From Daphnia pulex (Eukaryota; Arthropoda; Branchiopoda; Diplostraca; Daphniidae), in assembly GCF_021134715.1 (NCBI RefSeq), contig NC_060018.1:12541501-12605500 (forward strand): a DNA stretch of 64,000 bases, read 5' to 3'. The notes beneath the pieces were generated by a model, which had not been told where the DNA came from, made no database searches, and worked only from the letters and a program-made list of their open reading frames with translations. The translations under genes were made by a program, and so were the position numbers. Below are positions 1 through 10,883 of the stretch, one piece after another; position 1 is the first letter of the stretch, and each line of letters starts with the position of its first letter.

Positions 1-678
1 CCTATTAGATGGTGGGAATTCAAACTTTGGGGTATGCGTGCCTTCGATAAGTTTCCTTGCAAAGAAATGATGAGATGCCCCGGCGTCAAACTACGAACCA
101 ACAATCTGATTTATGAAATTGAACTTGCACTGTATCATAAAATACCGGCCTTCTTTATGGATGCAGTCACCCGGTTGAGTGGCAAGAAACCTTTTCTGGT
201 GAGTGATGGCCTGTGCACCTAACTTATGTGACACTTGATTTTATGTTTCCTTGTGTATTTCAGACTCGGCTGTACCAGAGAACGCATAAGGTTATGTCAT
301 GTGTGGAATTTTACAATCTTCGTGAATGGCAATTTGTCAGCCGCAACGCTTCCTATTTGATGGGCAAGATGTCAGATGATGACCGAAACACTTTCAACTT
401 TGACGTGCGACAAATCGACTGGGAATCCTACTTGGAGGTTTACGTTTCAGGAGTTCGACAATTTCTAATCAAAGACGACCTGGGCACATTACCTGCTGCG
501 AGAAATAACTTGAAACGGTAAGTGCAAAAGTAGTTTGGTATTGTAAATGTAAACAGCAACGTGAACGTTTCTTTTTGGGTGCAGGATGAAACGATTCAGA
601 GCCCTGGTTCGTCTTTTCATGTTGGGGTTAGTATTGTTTTTCTTCTACGCTATCTGGTGGAACTTGTTTACCAATTAG
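1..678 (+). CDS. Fatty acyl-CoA reductase, C-terminal part (5' end outside window)
   Basis: Three exons (1-198, 264-517, 585-678) join in frame with GT-AG introns and end at TAG 676-678. The product resembles the C-terminal (sterile/FAR_C) domain of insect-type fatty acyl-CoA reductases: a WWEFKLWG start, a hydrophobic helix-rich middle with IPAFFMDAVTRLSGKKP, YQRTHK, then the segment around FNFDVRQIDWESYLEVYVSGVRQF, which is typical of the family. A last hydrophobic helix (FMLGLVLFFFYAIWW) fits a membrane-anchored enzyme. The family reduces long-chain acyl-CoA to fatty alcohols for waxes and ether lipids. The NADPH-binding Rossmann half lies upstream, outside the window. AATAAA at 851-856 is a plausible poly(A) signal. 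Family assignment is strong; which paralog cannot be told. Confidence 0.85.
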
Positions 679-1193
679 TTTGTGATTTGTGTTCATGTTA
701 AGCAACACAGATTTTTTTTTCGATGTCGTTTAAAGTATTTAGGGGGTGGATATAAGGATCTTGTTTTACTCAAATGACTAGCACGTACAATTCTTGTTGT
801 AATTGTTATTATTGGGTTTTTTAGACATACATTATTAGAGGTAATTATAAAATAAATATCAAATAATCAAATGGTGATTTATTAAAATGATCATCTACAT
901 GCATTGGTTGCCTCAGAAATGGACTGAAATATTAATTTCGTTGGGCACTATTAGAATATTTCCCGGCCTACTTTTTAATTGGAAAAGCCATGCATTTCTA
1001 TTTTTACAATCAATAATTTCGTTCCTCTGGTTTAAGATTGACCAACGTTTCACTGATATCCCACAATTTTTTAGCTAGACCCACATCCATGGCCATCGGG
1101 GAAGTTTTTGTGATCTAAGAATAGTAACCAAAATGATGTGAATCATTCAATCGTATCAGCAACTGTTAGGTAGCTATTCCTTTTTTTTTTTAC
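679..1193. other. 3' flank of FAR and gap before the SDR pseudogene
   Basis: AT-rich sequence with the likely FAR 3' UTR and AATAAA at 851-856. The terminal exon expected for the minus-strand SDR copy that follows is not found here. Confidence 0.5.
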
Positions 1194-2135
1194 CTTGCAA
1201 TCAGTGAAATATTCTCCGGTAATGTCAGCTACTTCGTCAGCTACAGCCAGGTGAATAGTGGTCTGCGCACCTTGTTTGGCATTCTGAAATCAGGAAGTTT
1301 CAAATGAACTTGCGCTTAATTGGCATGCCGTTTTTTTTTTTTTTTGTGTCGCATGTGACTAACCTTGAAGAAAGGGGCGATACAGGCGGTAATAATTTTG
1401 ACTTCTATTTATAAAACAAAATTGAGAAATCAATGAGCGTAATTAAATCGTACGACTTCTGTCAACTGTTTTCGTTACATACTAAAAGTAGCGTTGCGCA
1501 ATATATCAGTTTTTACAGGTCCCGGGCACAAACAATTAATCGTCACTCCTGTGTGGGCAAATTAAAAATTTCATAAAGATTTTGCAAAGTACGTCGTAGT
1601 CTAATACCAACCAAATTTGGAAATCATGGGTGCGAGGTGACGAGTAAATAGAACTTGGCTTAACTTTGAACAACAGTATCTGAAAAAAAAAAAGAAAAGA
1701 ATTTTAACTCCGTTCATAATAATAACAGTGGCGGTCTGAAAAATTGTATGAGCTATTATTATACACTGCGTTGTGGACATCGTTCTTGCAAGATATCACT
1801 GAATTCAAATTATTCAAGTCAAACGTTTTCGTCATAGTGTGAGCGACGGAAGAAACATTGATGATGCGGGAAGGAGCCGTTTTTTTCAAAATTCCTGTTT
1901 CTTTTCAAAATCAAAATTTCTGTGTTTCAAAATCGATGGCCGTCTCTTTTCCGATTCCCGTATTGGCTCCGGTGATGATGACCGTTTTGCCCGTCAGTTT
2001 GTTGGTGCTCTTGCAATCTTCCATCTTCAAAAGTAGATAAGCTTTCAAAGAGCCTAGTGCCAATGTAATCAACAACCCAATTTGCAGCAGAAAGGTAAAC
2101 GAAAAATCAAACGTCTTTTGGAGCTTAGCATCGAA
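1194..2135 (-). pseudogene. Decayed tandem copy of retinol-dehydrogenase-like SDR
   Basis: This is the minus-strand relative of the intact gene at 3545-5083. It keeps the N-terminal membrane helix, the cofactor motif TGANTGIG and KETAID. Sequence then jumps, through a short scrambled stretch near 1890-1940, straight to the segment of exon 3 (KKTAPSRI). The end of exon 1 and all of exon 2, including the NNAG motif, are missing. Later exons survive: YCCSK (YxxxK catalytic pair) in [18 protein letters not shown], and GAQTTIHLAVADEVADITGEYF. The terminal exon present in the intact copy is absent. A protein made from this would lack a large part of the Rossmann core, so I call it a pseudogene. A short transcribed product cannot be excluded. 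Confidence 0.8.
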
Positions 2136-2995
2136 CTGTGTGGTGCCAAAATAGAAAGGAAAACATGAAAACAAATCAGTTCGTTTCTCCTTGATTTTTT
2201 GGGCATGGGGAGATAGACATAGAATATGTAAAACTACGAAACTAGTTTTTCTCGTCATAACTCATAAAAACAGCCAAACTAACTGTCACTCTTCATTTGT
2301 TTAACCGACTTGAAGAACAAGGATGGTGTGAATTTAGAAAGGGGCTCGAGATTTATCTTCGTGAAGCTGCTTCGTCTAATTCCAGGAATTGTTTGTATAC
2401 GTAGTATACCATTTTGACCAAAAATGGACTGAAACTGTTCCAGATAACGAAGTAAGGTTACATAATGAGTGGTTTTCAAATCTGGTCTAGCAACATTCTA
2501 ATTCGGCTAAAGTAGAAATCTCTATAGTAGACTAGTGAAAAGGCCACCTTAAACTTGAAACCTGCATAATAAGATAAACTATTGTTTCCGAAAACTGTTT
2601 TTGCATTTTTAGTTTTTTAACCGTACAAGGTTAAAAAAAAAAAGGTTCATTTCTATGCTTAGGGCAGATTTTTTTCAATCGAATCGTGTTCGAATGCCAG
2701 ATATAAAATTTTATGATTAACTAACTATTACCAGCAAGTGTAAAATATTTAGAAACAAATGCATTAGATAACTGTGTTGTGGATTTGTCCCCAGATATGT
2801 AATCAATCGAAATCTTAGTTTGAATGGTTTGAATTTGGTGCAAGCCTTGCCAATCTGCCACCTAGTAGCAACAAATCGCGTTAGTGAAACGTCGTCTGCT
2901 ATTAAAAACTCGACTGAGCAAAAGGAAGAGCAAATTTTCTTTTTCTCCTATCGCTTGTATCCAGCAATCATGTTTTTTTTAGCCTTTTTTACTGG
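1194..2995. repeat. Tandem duplication unit A (SDR gene plus upstream flank)
   Basis: The gene body and about 0.8 kb upstream are similar to unit B (3722-6352). Matching landmarks include the block at 2281-2395 versus 5281-5396, the block at 2745-2880 versus 5865-6060, and the string agcaatcatgttttttt at 2962 versus 6324. The last landmark in unit B lies just before BRF1, so unit A carries a duplicate of sequence next to the BRF1 5' end. Confidence 0.75.
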
Positions 2996-3544
2996 ATTAT
3001 ATACCAGTAAGTCCTGTTCGTGAACCTCCACATCTTTCGAGTGCTGGTATCTAACTGATTGTGTAAGAAGAAGCAAGACCCACTGTTGACCCGAGGGGAA
3101 ACGTATATGGGACGGGACGAAATTGGTCAAAGCGATCTTGTTTTCAAATGAAGTCAATGCAACACGTTTTTGAGGTTACGGATAGAATATATTTCATCCA
3201 GAAAGTCTACTAGCCTCGGGAAAAATAAACCGGTAAATAAGGAAACCGGTTGACGGGCTTATGAAACAGGAAAATAAAAGTAAGGTTTTTAAAAAATATA
3301 TCATGTGATGTTTCTGGGATTCTGTTGGTTAACATTTGTTGAGAGCAAAATACTAGTAGTTACTTGGCTTTCCGGTTATGTTAGTGAATATTTTGAGCTA
3401 GCACTTTAATAGTATATGATTATTTGTACACAATCAAATTGTAATATTTTTTAATATGTGCGAATTTTCGATAGTTTTTTTCTATATAGATGATTTTATC
3501 AGTTTTCTCTTGTTTATCTAAGTCAAAGTGTCATTTCATCTTCA
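2260..3544. other. Duplicated 5' flank of the SDR copy; no gene seen
   Basis: 2281-3000 is the paralog of 5281-6350, upstream of the intact SDR gene. No frame with splice signals reads as a recognisable protein. The remainder (3000-3544) is AT-rich 3' flank of the intact copy. Confidence 0.5.
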
Positions 3545-5083
3545 TTAATAATGACGTTCTTCCGGCTGAAGCTTGACTAGTGTTTCACACATCTCCCACA
3601 CTTTCTTTGCTACTGCCGCATCCTTTGCTAGCTTTGAAACGTCCGTTACCTGTAAGGCCGAACATTAGCATGACGAATTGATTTCTCGTTGAAATTTGTC
3701 TTTTTTTAAATTTTGTTAAACCTTGCAACTAGTGAAGTATTCTCCAGTAATGCCAGCTACTTCGTCCGATACAGCCAAGTGAATATTGGTCTGCGCACCT
3801 TGTTTGGCAGTCTGGAATTGTAGAAAATAAATTAACCTTTTGAGAAATGTGATTAGTATTAAAGGCAAAATCAAACCTTGAGGAAATACGGAGCGGCAAA
3901 AGTGACAATCATTTGAAACCCTAGATTGAAACCAAATAAGACAGGAAATTTGAAGATGTTAAAAATCTATGAGGGAATAAAAGAATGATTAACATTTTTA
4001 CACGAATAAGTGTTGCGAAAGACGTCCGTGTATACAACACCGGGACACAAACAGTTGATTGTAACACCTTTTGAAAAAAAAAAAAAAAAAATAAGTTAAA
4101 TTAATTTGTGCCATTTTGAACGCGTAGTTAATAATTTCAATTCGTACTAACCTGAATCGAAGATGAGGGGTGCTAGATGTCGAGTGCAGAGAACTGGGCT
4201 CAACTTGGAATACACGTACAGATATCTAACAAGGGGATACAATTAAAAATGACTTTCAGCCGACAATTAGCGTGATTGAACAAACCAATGAAAAATTGTT
4301 AACCTACATTTCGTGAATTAAAGTGCTTTTGCTGGTGTAAGAAAATTCGGAGTGTAAATTTTCCACGTCCAAAGACTTTGTCCATCCGTGAGCCATCGAA
4401 GCAGTGCAGACAATGCGAGAAGGAGCTGATTTTTTAAGCAATCCTGAATCGATTCAATCCCAGAAGAATTAACGTGAGATCATTATAATATGATGGACTC
4501 CGAAAAAGTCAAACTTTACCGAGTAGGAGATTCATCAGGAGAAAGTGGCCCAGGTGATTCGTCTGCATATGGTAGGCTAGTCCGTCTTCCGTCAATTTGT
4601 CATGATAGACAACACATCCGGCGTTATTAACGAGAATGTCGAGGCGAGGCTCATTCTTGATGATTTCATCAGCGAATTTGCGGACGGATTTGAGCGAAGC
4701 CAAATCAAGATGACGGACGACAACGTTCGCGTTCCCTGATTCTCGGATAATGTCATCTGAACAAATACAACATCGAAATGCATTAAATATGTCGTAGGCT
4801 TATTAGGTTAAATATTGTTCTTAGTACCTTTGGCAGCGGAGGCTTTGTCGAGGTTTCTGCAAGCGAGAACGACTCGAGCTCCTCGCTTTGCCAAGTCGAT
4901 GGCCGTTTCTTTTCCGATTCCCGTATTGGCTCCGGTGATGATGACCGTTTTGCCCGTCAGTTTGTTGGTGCTCTTGCAATCTTCCATCTTCAAAAGTAGA
5001 TAAGCTTTCAAAGAGCCTAGTGCCAATGTAATCAACAACCCAATTTGCAGCAGAAATGACAACGACAAATCAAACGTCCACAT
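3545..5083 (-). CDS. Retinol dehydrogenase-like short-chain dehydrogenase (RDH11-14 type)
   Basis: Eight exons on the minus strand (5083-4828, 4756-4520, 4443-4308, 4225-4152, 4067-3994, 3966-3877, 3811-3722, 3649-3545) join in frame to 353 aa. An N-terminal hydrophobic helix ([22 protein letters not shown]) is followed by the NAD(P) motif [21 protein letters not shown], the YVYSK catalytic YxxxK and CPGVV, in the order of classical SDRs. The family reduces or oxidises retinoids and other lipid aldehydes at ER or mitochondrial membranes. I took the ATG at 5083. A 3' splice-like CACACAG precedes it at about 5110, so an untranslated or short coding exon may lie upstream. It is the intact member of a tandem pair. 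The assignment to the retinol dehydrogenase group rests on overall resemblance; the substrate is unknown. Confidence 0.87.
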
Positions 5084-6352
5084 CTCTTTGGGTTTAGCAT
5101 CAAACTGTGTGGTGAAAAAATAGAAAGGATGATATAAAAACAAATCAGTTCGTTTCCCGTTGATTTTTGGGTCCTAGGAGATACAAGATAGGGTGTGTCA
5201 AACTATACGTACGAAACGAGTTTCTCTCGTAATAAAAAACAGAAAAGAACTTCTAAAAAAAGACCAAACTAACTGTCCCTCTACATTTGTTTAGCCGACT
5301 TGAAGAACAAGGATTGTGTGAATTTAGAAAGGGGCTCGAGATTTATCTTCGTGAAACTGCTTCGTCTAATTCCAGGAATTGTTTGTATGGTAGTACCAAG
5401 CTCGACTCCCTAAAACCATAGATTGTATTAATTATGTGGTCTTTATGTGGTCCCGGGGCTCAATGGATAAGGCGCTTGCTTACGGAACAAGAGATTATAG
5501 GCTCGTTCCCTGAATCTTCGATGTAAAATCCTTTGATATAATTATCATATCGAAATAGCCATTACATTTCAAAATAGGCACAAAAATTAATTTTAAAAAA
5601 TGATCTGATCAAGTCAACGAAGAAAAAGCTACGAAAGTGAGTGGTTTTCGAATCCGGTTTAGCAACATTCTAATGGTAAAAGTAGAAAGACCACTTTGCA
5701 CTCAAAACCTGCATCGTACCGTAAAATTATTATATTAAAAATGTATTTCCATTATTATTACGTTATTGTTTTTTAACTGAACAAGGCTACATTATTATGC
5801 AAACGGCAGCATTTTCTATTTAATCGTGTTCAAATGCCAGATTATATAACTGTGATTGAACTAACTATTACCAGAAAGTGTAAAACATTTAAAAACAAAT
5901 GTATTACATAACTGTGTTGTGGATTTGTCCCCAGATATGTAATCAATCGGAATCTTAGTAAAATAGTTTAAACATGAAGTACACTTGTAAAAAAAAAACA
6001 GTCTGTACTCTTCATGGTTTGAATTTGGTGCAAGCCTTGCCAATCTGCCACCTAGTAGCAATGTTGCGAACCGCGTGAGTGAAACGTCGTCTGCTATTAC
6101 AAACTTGACTGAGCAAAAGGAAGAGCAATTCCTTTTCTCCTATCGCTTGTATGGACGTTTTTGGTCTTGCCGTCTCCTAGTTTGGTGGATAAATTTGACT
6201 GTAATGAAATATTTGTCGTAATATCTGGGAGTCTCGTTTTTCAGGTATTTATCTTTGAGTAGCACGGGATGTAAAAATATTTATCTTGGGTGCATGCAGG
6301 TTTTAGAAAGATGGGTGCATGCAGCAATCATGTTTTTTTCTAGCCTTTTTCA
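3722..6352. repeat. Tandem duplication unit B (SDR gene plus upstream flank)
   Basis: Partner of unit A. The upstream half (5281-6352) is longer than in unit A because it carries extra sequence, including the tRNA-like segment at 5449-5520, that has no counterpart near 2400-2500. Confidence 0.7.
5449..5520 (+). pseudogene. tRNA-Arg(ACG)-like relic
   Basis: The D-arm string GGCTCAATGGATAAGGCGC and an anticodon loop TTACGGA (anticodon ACG at 5482-5484) match eukaryotic tRNA-Arg. The anticodon stem CTTGC/ACAAG has one mismatch. The T arm (ATAGG-CTCGTTC-CCTGA) is imperfect, and the 3' acceptor strand does not pair with the 5' GGTCCCG. I read this as a tRNA pseudogene or tRNA-derived fragment rather than a working gene. 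It sits only in duplication unit B, so it arrived after the duplication or was lost from unit A. Confidence 0.6.
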
Positions 6353-6412
6353 CTTTGTGCTTTTTGTTTACATTTCAAATCATTTTGCTATTCTTTCTCT
6401 TTTCAGTTGGAA
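5521..6412. other. Intergenic region between SDR and BRF1 (divergent)
   Basis: This contains the rest of the duplicated SDR upstream flank and the BRF1 5' UTR. A polypyrimidine tract and TTTCAG end at 6406, so BRF1 probably has an intron in its 5' UTR. No further gene is visible. Confidence 0.5.
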
Positions 6413-9031
6413 ATGTCAAGCAAGGCTTGCAAAAGCTGTGGTGGCACAGACGTTGATGTGGATCATGCTCGAGGCATTGTTGTCTGCACAAACTGTGGTG
6501 CTGTTCTTGAAGAAAATTGCATCGTTTCAGAAGTACAATTTGAAGAAAATGCCTATGGAGGTGCCTCTGCTATTGGACAGTTTGTGTCGAATGAAAACCA
6601 AGGCGGAACAGGTTTCATCAACAGCTATCGTGGAGGAAATGGGAAACAGTCCAGAGAGATAACTATGAAGAGGGCTCGGGAAAAAATAACTACCATGGGC
6701 CAGCAATTAAAGTAATTTGCATTTAATAACTCAAACTAAAATAATATCGTCATGAAACAATGTTTTTATCTGATTTTCAGTTTGAACCAACACTGCATAG
6801 ACATGGCTGTCAATTTTTATGGCATGGCTCTTCAGCGTCATTTGACAAACGGCAGAAAATCCGCTCATGTTGTGGCTGCATGCATTTATATTACTTGCCG
6901 CATGGAAGGGACCGCCCGTAGGTTTATTTGGTACACCATACAGCCTCCATATTTACTTATTATGTAAACTTTTGTTTCTAGATCTTCTGATAGACATTGC
7001 AGATGTTATAGATATCGACGTTTACACACTTGGGCACACTTTCATGCAGATTGCTAAGATGTTTAATCTTAGTATTCCCTCAGTTGGTAAGTTGCATCAT
7101 TTTTTTAGCTCCTCTAATTTTCTGAAACTCGCCAACCCTAACCTTTTCATCAATGTAGATCCTTGTTTGTACGTGATGCGCTACGCTAATCGAATGAACT
7201 TTGGTGATAAGACTCACGAAGTGTCCAGGTCTGCCTTACGACTTGTGCAGCGGATGAAACGCGATTGGATTCATACTGGTAGACGTCCATCTGGGCTCTG
7301 CGGGGCGGCGCTGCTGATTGCTGCCCGATATCATGGCTTTAATCGGACGGTGATTGATGTCATCAAAGAGGTGAAAGTCCACGAGAACACGGTCCGAAAA
7401 CGCATGCAAGAATTCGGTGAGACTGCGTCGAGCAGTTTGACTCTCGATGAGTTTATGCAAGTGGACTTGGAAGAAGAACACGATCCGCCGGCCTTCCTCA
7501 AATCTCGGAAGAAAGACAGGATTGACGAAATTGAGGAAGAGGTAGTGCAAACAATTTAGCCAAAAATTCTTCTGTATAACCGTCTCTGAAATTCGTTCAG
7601 TCGACAGAAGAGATGGTTGAACTGGAGAAAGAGATCAACCGGCAGATTGCCTTGAGCCTAGCGAAGAAACGAGGTCCTTACGCGAAATACGCCAAAGGTT
7701 TGGTCTCTATCTCCTATTGTGCTAGTTGCATCGTCAGTAATGGATCGTCATTTCATTACAGAGGCCCTTGCGATTCCAGACTCACCTATCGCCGGCCCCA
7801 GCAGGACAAGTAGTCCATCCACCGATCCTGAAGTTGAGGACGTCATCGCCGACATGACGATGACAGCCGTCAAGGAATGCCTGACCCCTACCGAAGCTGC
7901 CGCCGTTGATGCCAACTCCTTACCCACTGCCCGAAAAACTACTTCCGATACAGACGAATCTATTTTGATGCCTCCACCTGGCGCCACGTACCTTCAACTA
8001 CGCCACCATCTCAGTAAGCACTCCCCGTACTAGTTCAAACACCTGATGCTCTGTTAACTTATTTCACGCACGTTATTTAGGGCCTTCATTAGCCAGTTTG
8101 GGTATTTTCTCGGGATCCGTGGAAAAGGAAGAACTCAGCAAACAAGACGAGGCTCCACCGGACTCGGGCGAACTGGATTTGGAAGGAATAGATGACTCAG
8201 AAATGGACTCGTACATCAAAACGGAGGACGAGGCAAAGATGACTACTGACATGTGGATGGCATTGAACGGGGAATTCATGAAAGAATTGGAAGGTGAAGA
8301 TAAATAGTCGTTTGTTTCCCAAGGTGAACGTTTCATTATTAATTTCAATGCCAACAGCCAAACAAAAGCGGAAGGCGGAAGAAGAAGAAGAGAAGCAAAA
8401 GAGGGGCGAAAAGCGCAAAAGAAAGACGGCCAGGAGGCAACCCCAGCAATCATATTCGGGGTCCACTCCAGGTAATAAATTTTAATTTTGTAATTCTGTT
8501 TTTGTATGCCTGGTTTGACACCACTTTTCCTTCCTTACAGGTGAAGCGATTGGCAAGATGCTGATCGGCAAACGTATTTCCAATAAAATCAATTACGATA
8601 AATTGAAGGACTTGGATTTCTCCTTTGCTCCTTCGTCATCTCTTTCCGATTCTGGACCTTCGACATCAACCGCGTCCGACGAGCCCGTGGTGGAAACCAA
8701 ACCGTCTGTTTCTTCCTCTACTAGATCCAGGTATGTCGAAATGAAAAAAATGCTTTGCGCTTTGATGCACACGAGACTTAATTCAATTATGCATCCGAGC
8801 AGCGGAGCCAAAGTGAACTTGTCAGCTGCGAAGCCCAGAGGCAGTGCAACGAAATCCGAAACGAAGCCTCAAAAAGAACAGCTCCTACCGCCTTCGCCAC
8901 CTCCGCCCCAGCCAGAAGACTTGTACGAGGACGAGGAAGAGGAAGAAGAGGAGGAAATAGAATCGGTCGGAAACCTACTCAACAACTTCAACGGAGATGG
9001 AGGCTACGGTGACGACTACGACGAGTACTAG
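6413..9031 (+). CDS. BRF1: BRF1, TFIIIB subunit of RNA polymerase III initiation
   Basis: Ten exons (6413-6711, 6781-6917, 6982-7086, 7159-7541, 7601-7697, 7762-8013, 8081-8293, 8358-8471, 8541-8730, 8803-9031) join in frame to 672 aa. An N-terminal zinc ribbon (CKSCG...CTNCG) is followed by SEVQFEEN and GQFVS, two cyclin-like TFIIB repeats ([57 protein letters not shown]) and the BRF1-specific homology block ([15 protein letters not shown]...[22 protein letters not shown]). It ends in an acidic tail finishing [11 protein letters not shown]1 bridges TFIIIC, TBP and Pol III at tRNA and 5S genes. The Brf1-type tail separates it from plain TFIIB. Intron 8731-8802 is 72 nt and open in frame, so retention would give a 24-residue longer form. 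Confidence 0.95.
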
Positions 9032-10883
9032 CTAGCCTTCTCTCGTGAGATGCCGTATAATATGTGTACACACAAAAATTTTGTTTATTTTTTCTCCTAG
9101 CCCCATGCCAATTTCTCTCATTATCCTACTTTTGCAAAAAATTTTGTTTCTTCATTCGTTTATTTAACCGTTGAATATTTGAATGTGTGCGTGTCAAACC
9201 AACAGAATTTGTCGGCGCTCTCTCCTTCCTCGCAAACTGTCCCTTCTTCAGTATTTCTCGCTAGATGTCGGCCGGCTTTTTCTTTCCTTTTAAAAATACG
9301 GAAGCCGATCTTTTCACACGACTCCCCCCGCCCACTGACCGAAATTTTTTAGTATATAGCCATTGATACAGCTACCGTCTTTCTGCGGTACGTAATAAAA
9401 GAAAAAGGAAGTTTCTCCCTCCCTTAACTCTAGGAACTAGAACGTTGTCATTGGTCTAACGACTGATTGTTCTCTTCTTGGCATATCGAATGCGTCCCGC
9501 TGCTCTTGTACGCGTACATTGGAGCTCCACGCGATCATCAATCTATTGTTTGGGGTACATAGGATAGGACCCTGCAGGGGTCTTTCTTTTACGACTATTT
9601 TCTTTGCTCCACTTGTTAGCCGATTGTATGGGATGTGACGGTCGGTCGAAATGGACTAGACTGACAACTTTTTGCGTGAGCGGGAAACAAGTTCACATGG
9701 ACAGGTTACTTATTATTATTATTTTTTTGGGCTGTATAGATTTTTCACTCGGAGCCGACAACCAGAAATAAGATCAAGATTAGAATCTACATCAATGGTA
9801 ATGACTCAAAATAATGGATGCATGCGACGACTTAATGCGTATAGACGCTATGCCGTTAGTTCTGCAGAGTAAGGACGAGCTTTCATCTTTATTCAATTTC
9901 TTCTCACGTGCTTTCATGTTATTCGAGAGCCCGGAATGAATCGGAATCAGCAAAGAAGAAAAAAAAGTTGTCTAAAACTGGCTTAGGTCCCAAAAGACCA
10001 TGCATCATCCCAACATACAAGTGTACAACACTACTCAGGTCAACGGTAGGCATCGATCTCGTGTAATGAAATAAGACAAGTGGAATACTAAAAAGAACGG
10101 GAATACTAGATCTTAACCGTTATATGTGTGTGTGTGATCTGTCAACAAAAGCTGGCAAATTTATACTGTACACAAGGAAAATTTCGAGATCCTTTTAAAT
10201 GAAGGAAGAAGATACACGTTGAATCAGCACATTTCCATCGCCAAGATACAACAAAAAAACCACATCAAGTCAGTCGGGTAAAGTGGGGAGACGTACGTGT
10301 CGACTGCCAACACTTGAGACCTTCGATTTTCTTTTCTCTTTTAGAGTTTCACTGCATCCTGCAGCCGCAGAATGTCTATTCCTCTTAAAATTCTTTACGA
10401 GAAATAATGAAAATCTACTATGACCGAGTTTTCCCCACGCTAGATATTTTTCTAAAAATTCACACGGAGAACTATCGAGAATAGATGCCTAGTTTCGATT
10501 AGCGTGGGCTTAACTTTTTCTTTTGCGTAGGCTTTTTTAAATATAACAAGAAGAAAGGAAGATTGGGAAAACAGATATATCGTTCGTTAACAAAAAAGAA
10601 AGGGACGTTCGAAACGGGTCGCTTTATTAGCGCCACCTCAGCATCGTGTGTTACTAGTGAACAGAATTGTCACTGCTGCAAGCCCCCAGCCCAGTGCAGT
10701 AGTGGCCCAACTATGAGCTGCGGAAGGAAGACACACAAAAGACCGCTGTCAATGAATTTATTCAAGCCAACTCGTTAGCCAGAGATTTGTTTGTTTTTTG
10801 TTTGTTTTTTTATAACGACACACACACACACTTTTTGGGTTTCTGTGACACTCTTCTGGATGCGTTCGTAGGAAATCATCAAA
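9032..10883. other. BRF1 3' UTR and CARMIL 5' region; no gene seen
   Basis: A candidate poly(A) signal AATAAA lies at 9394-9399. A short TTA run near 9710 and an (AC)n run near 10817-10831 are simple repeats. Open frames here are short and carry no recognisable domain. Confidence 0.5.

Noticed and set aside
6413-7550. Gene at 6.4 kb as general factor TFIIB
   Set aside because: Zinc ribbon and cyclin folds alone would fit, but the LDLEGIDD and KINYDKL blocks and the long acidic tail are BRF1-specific.
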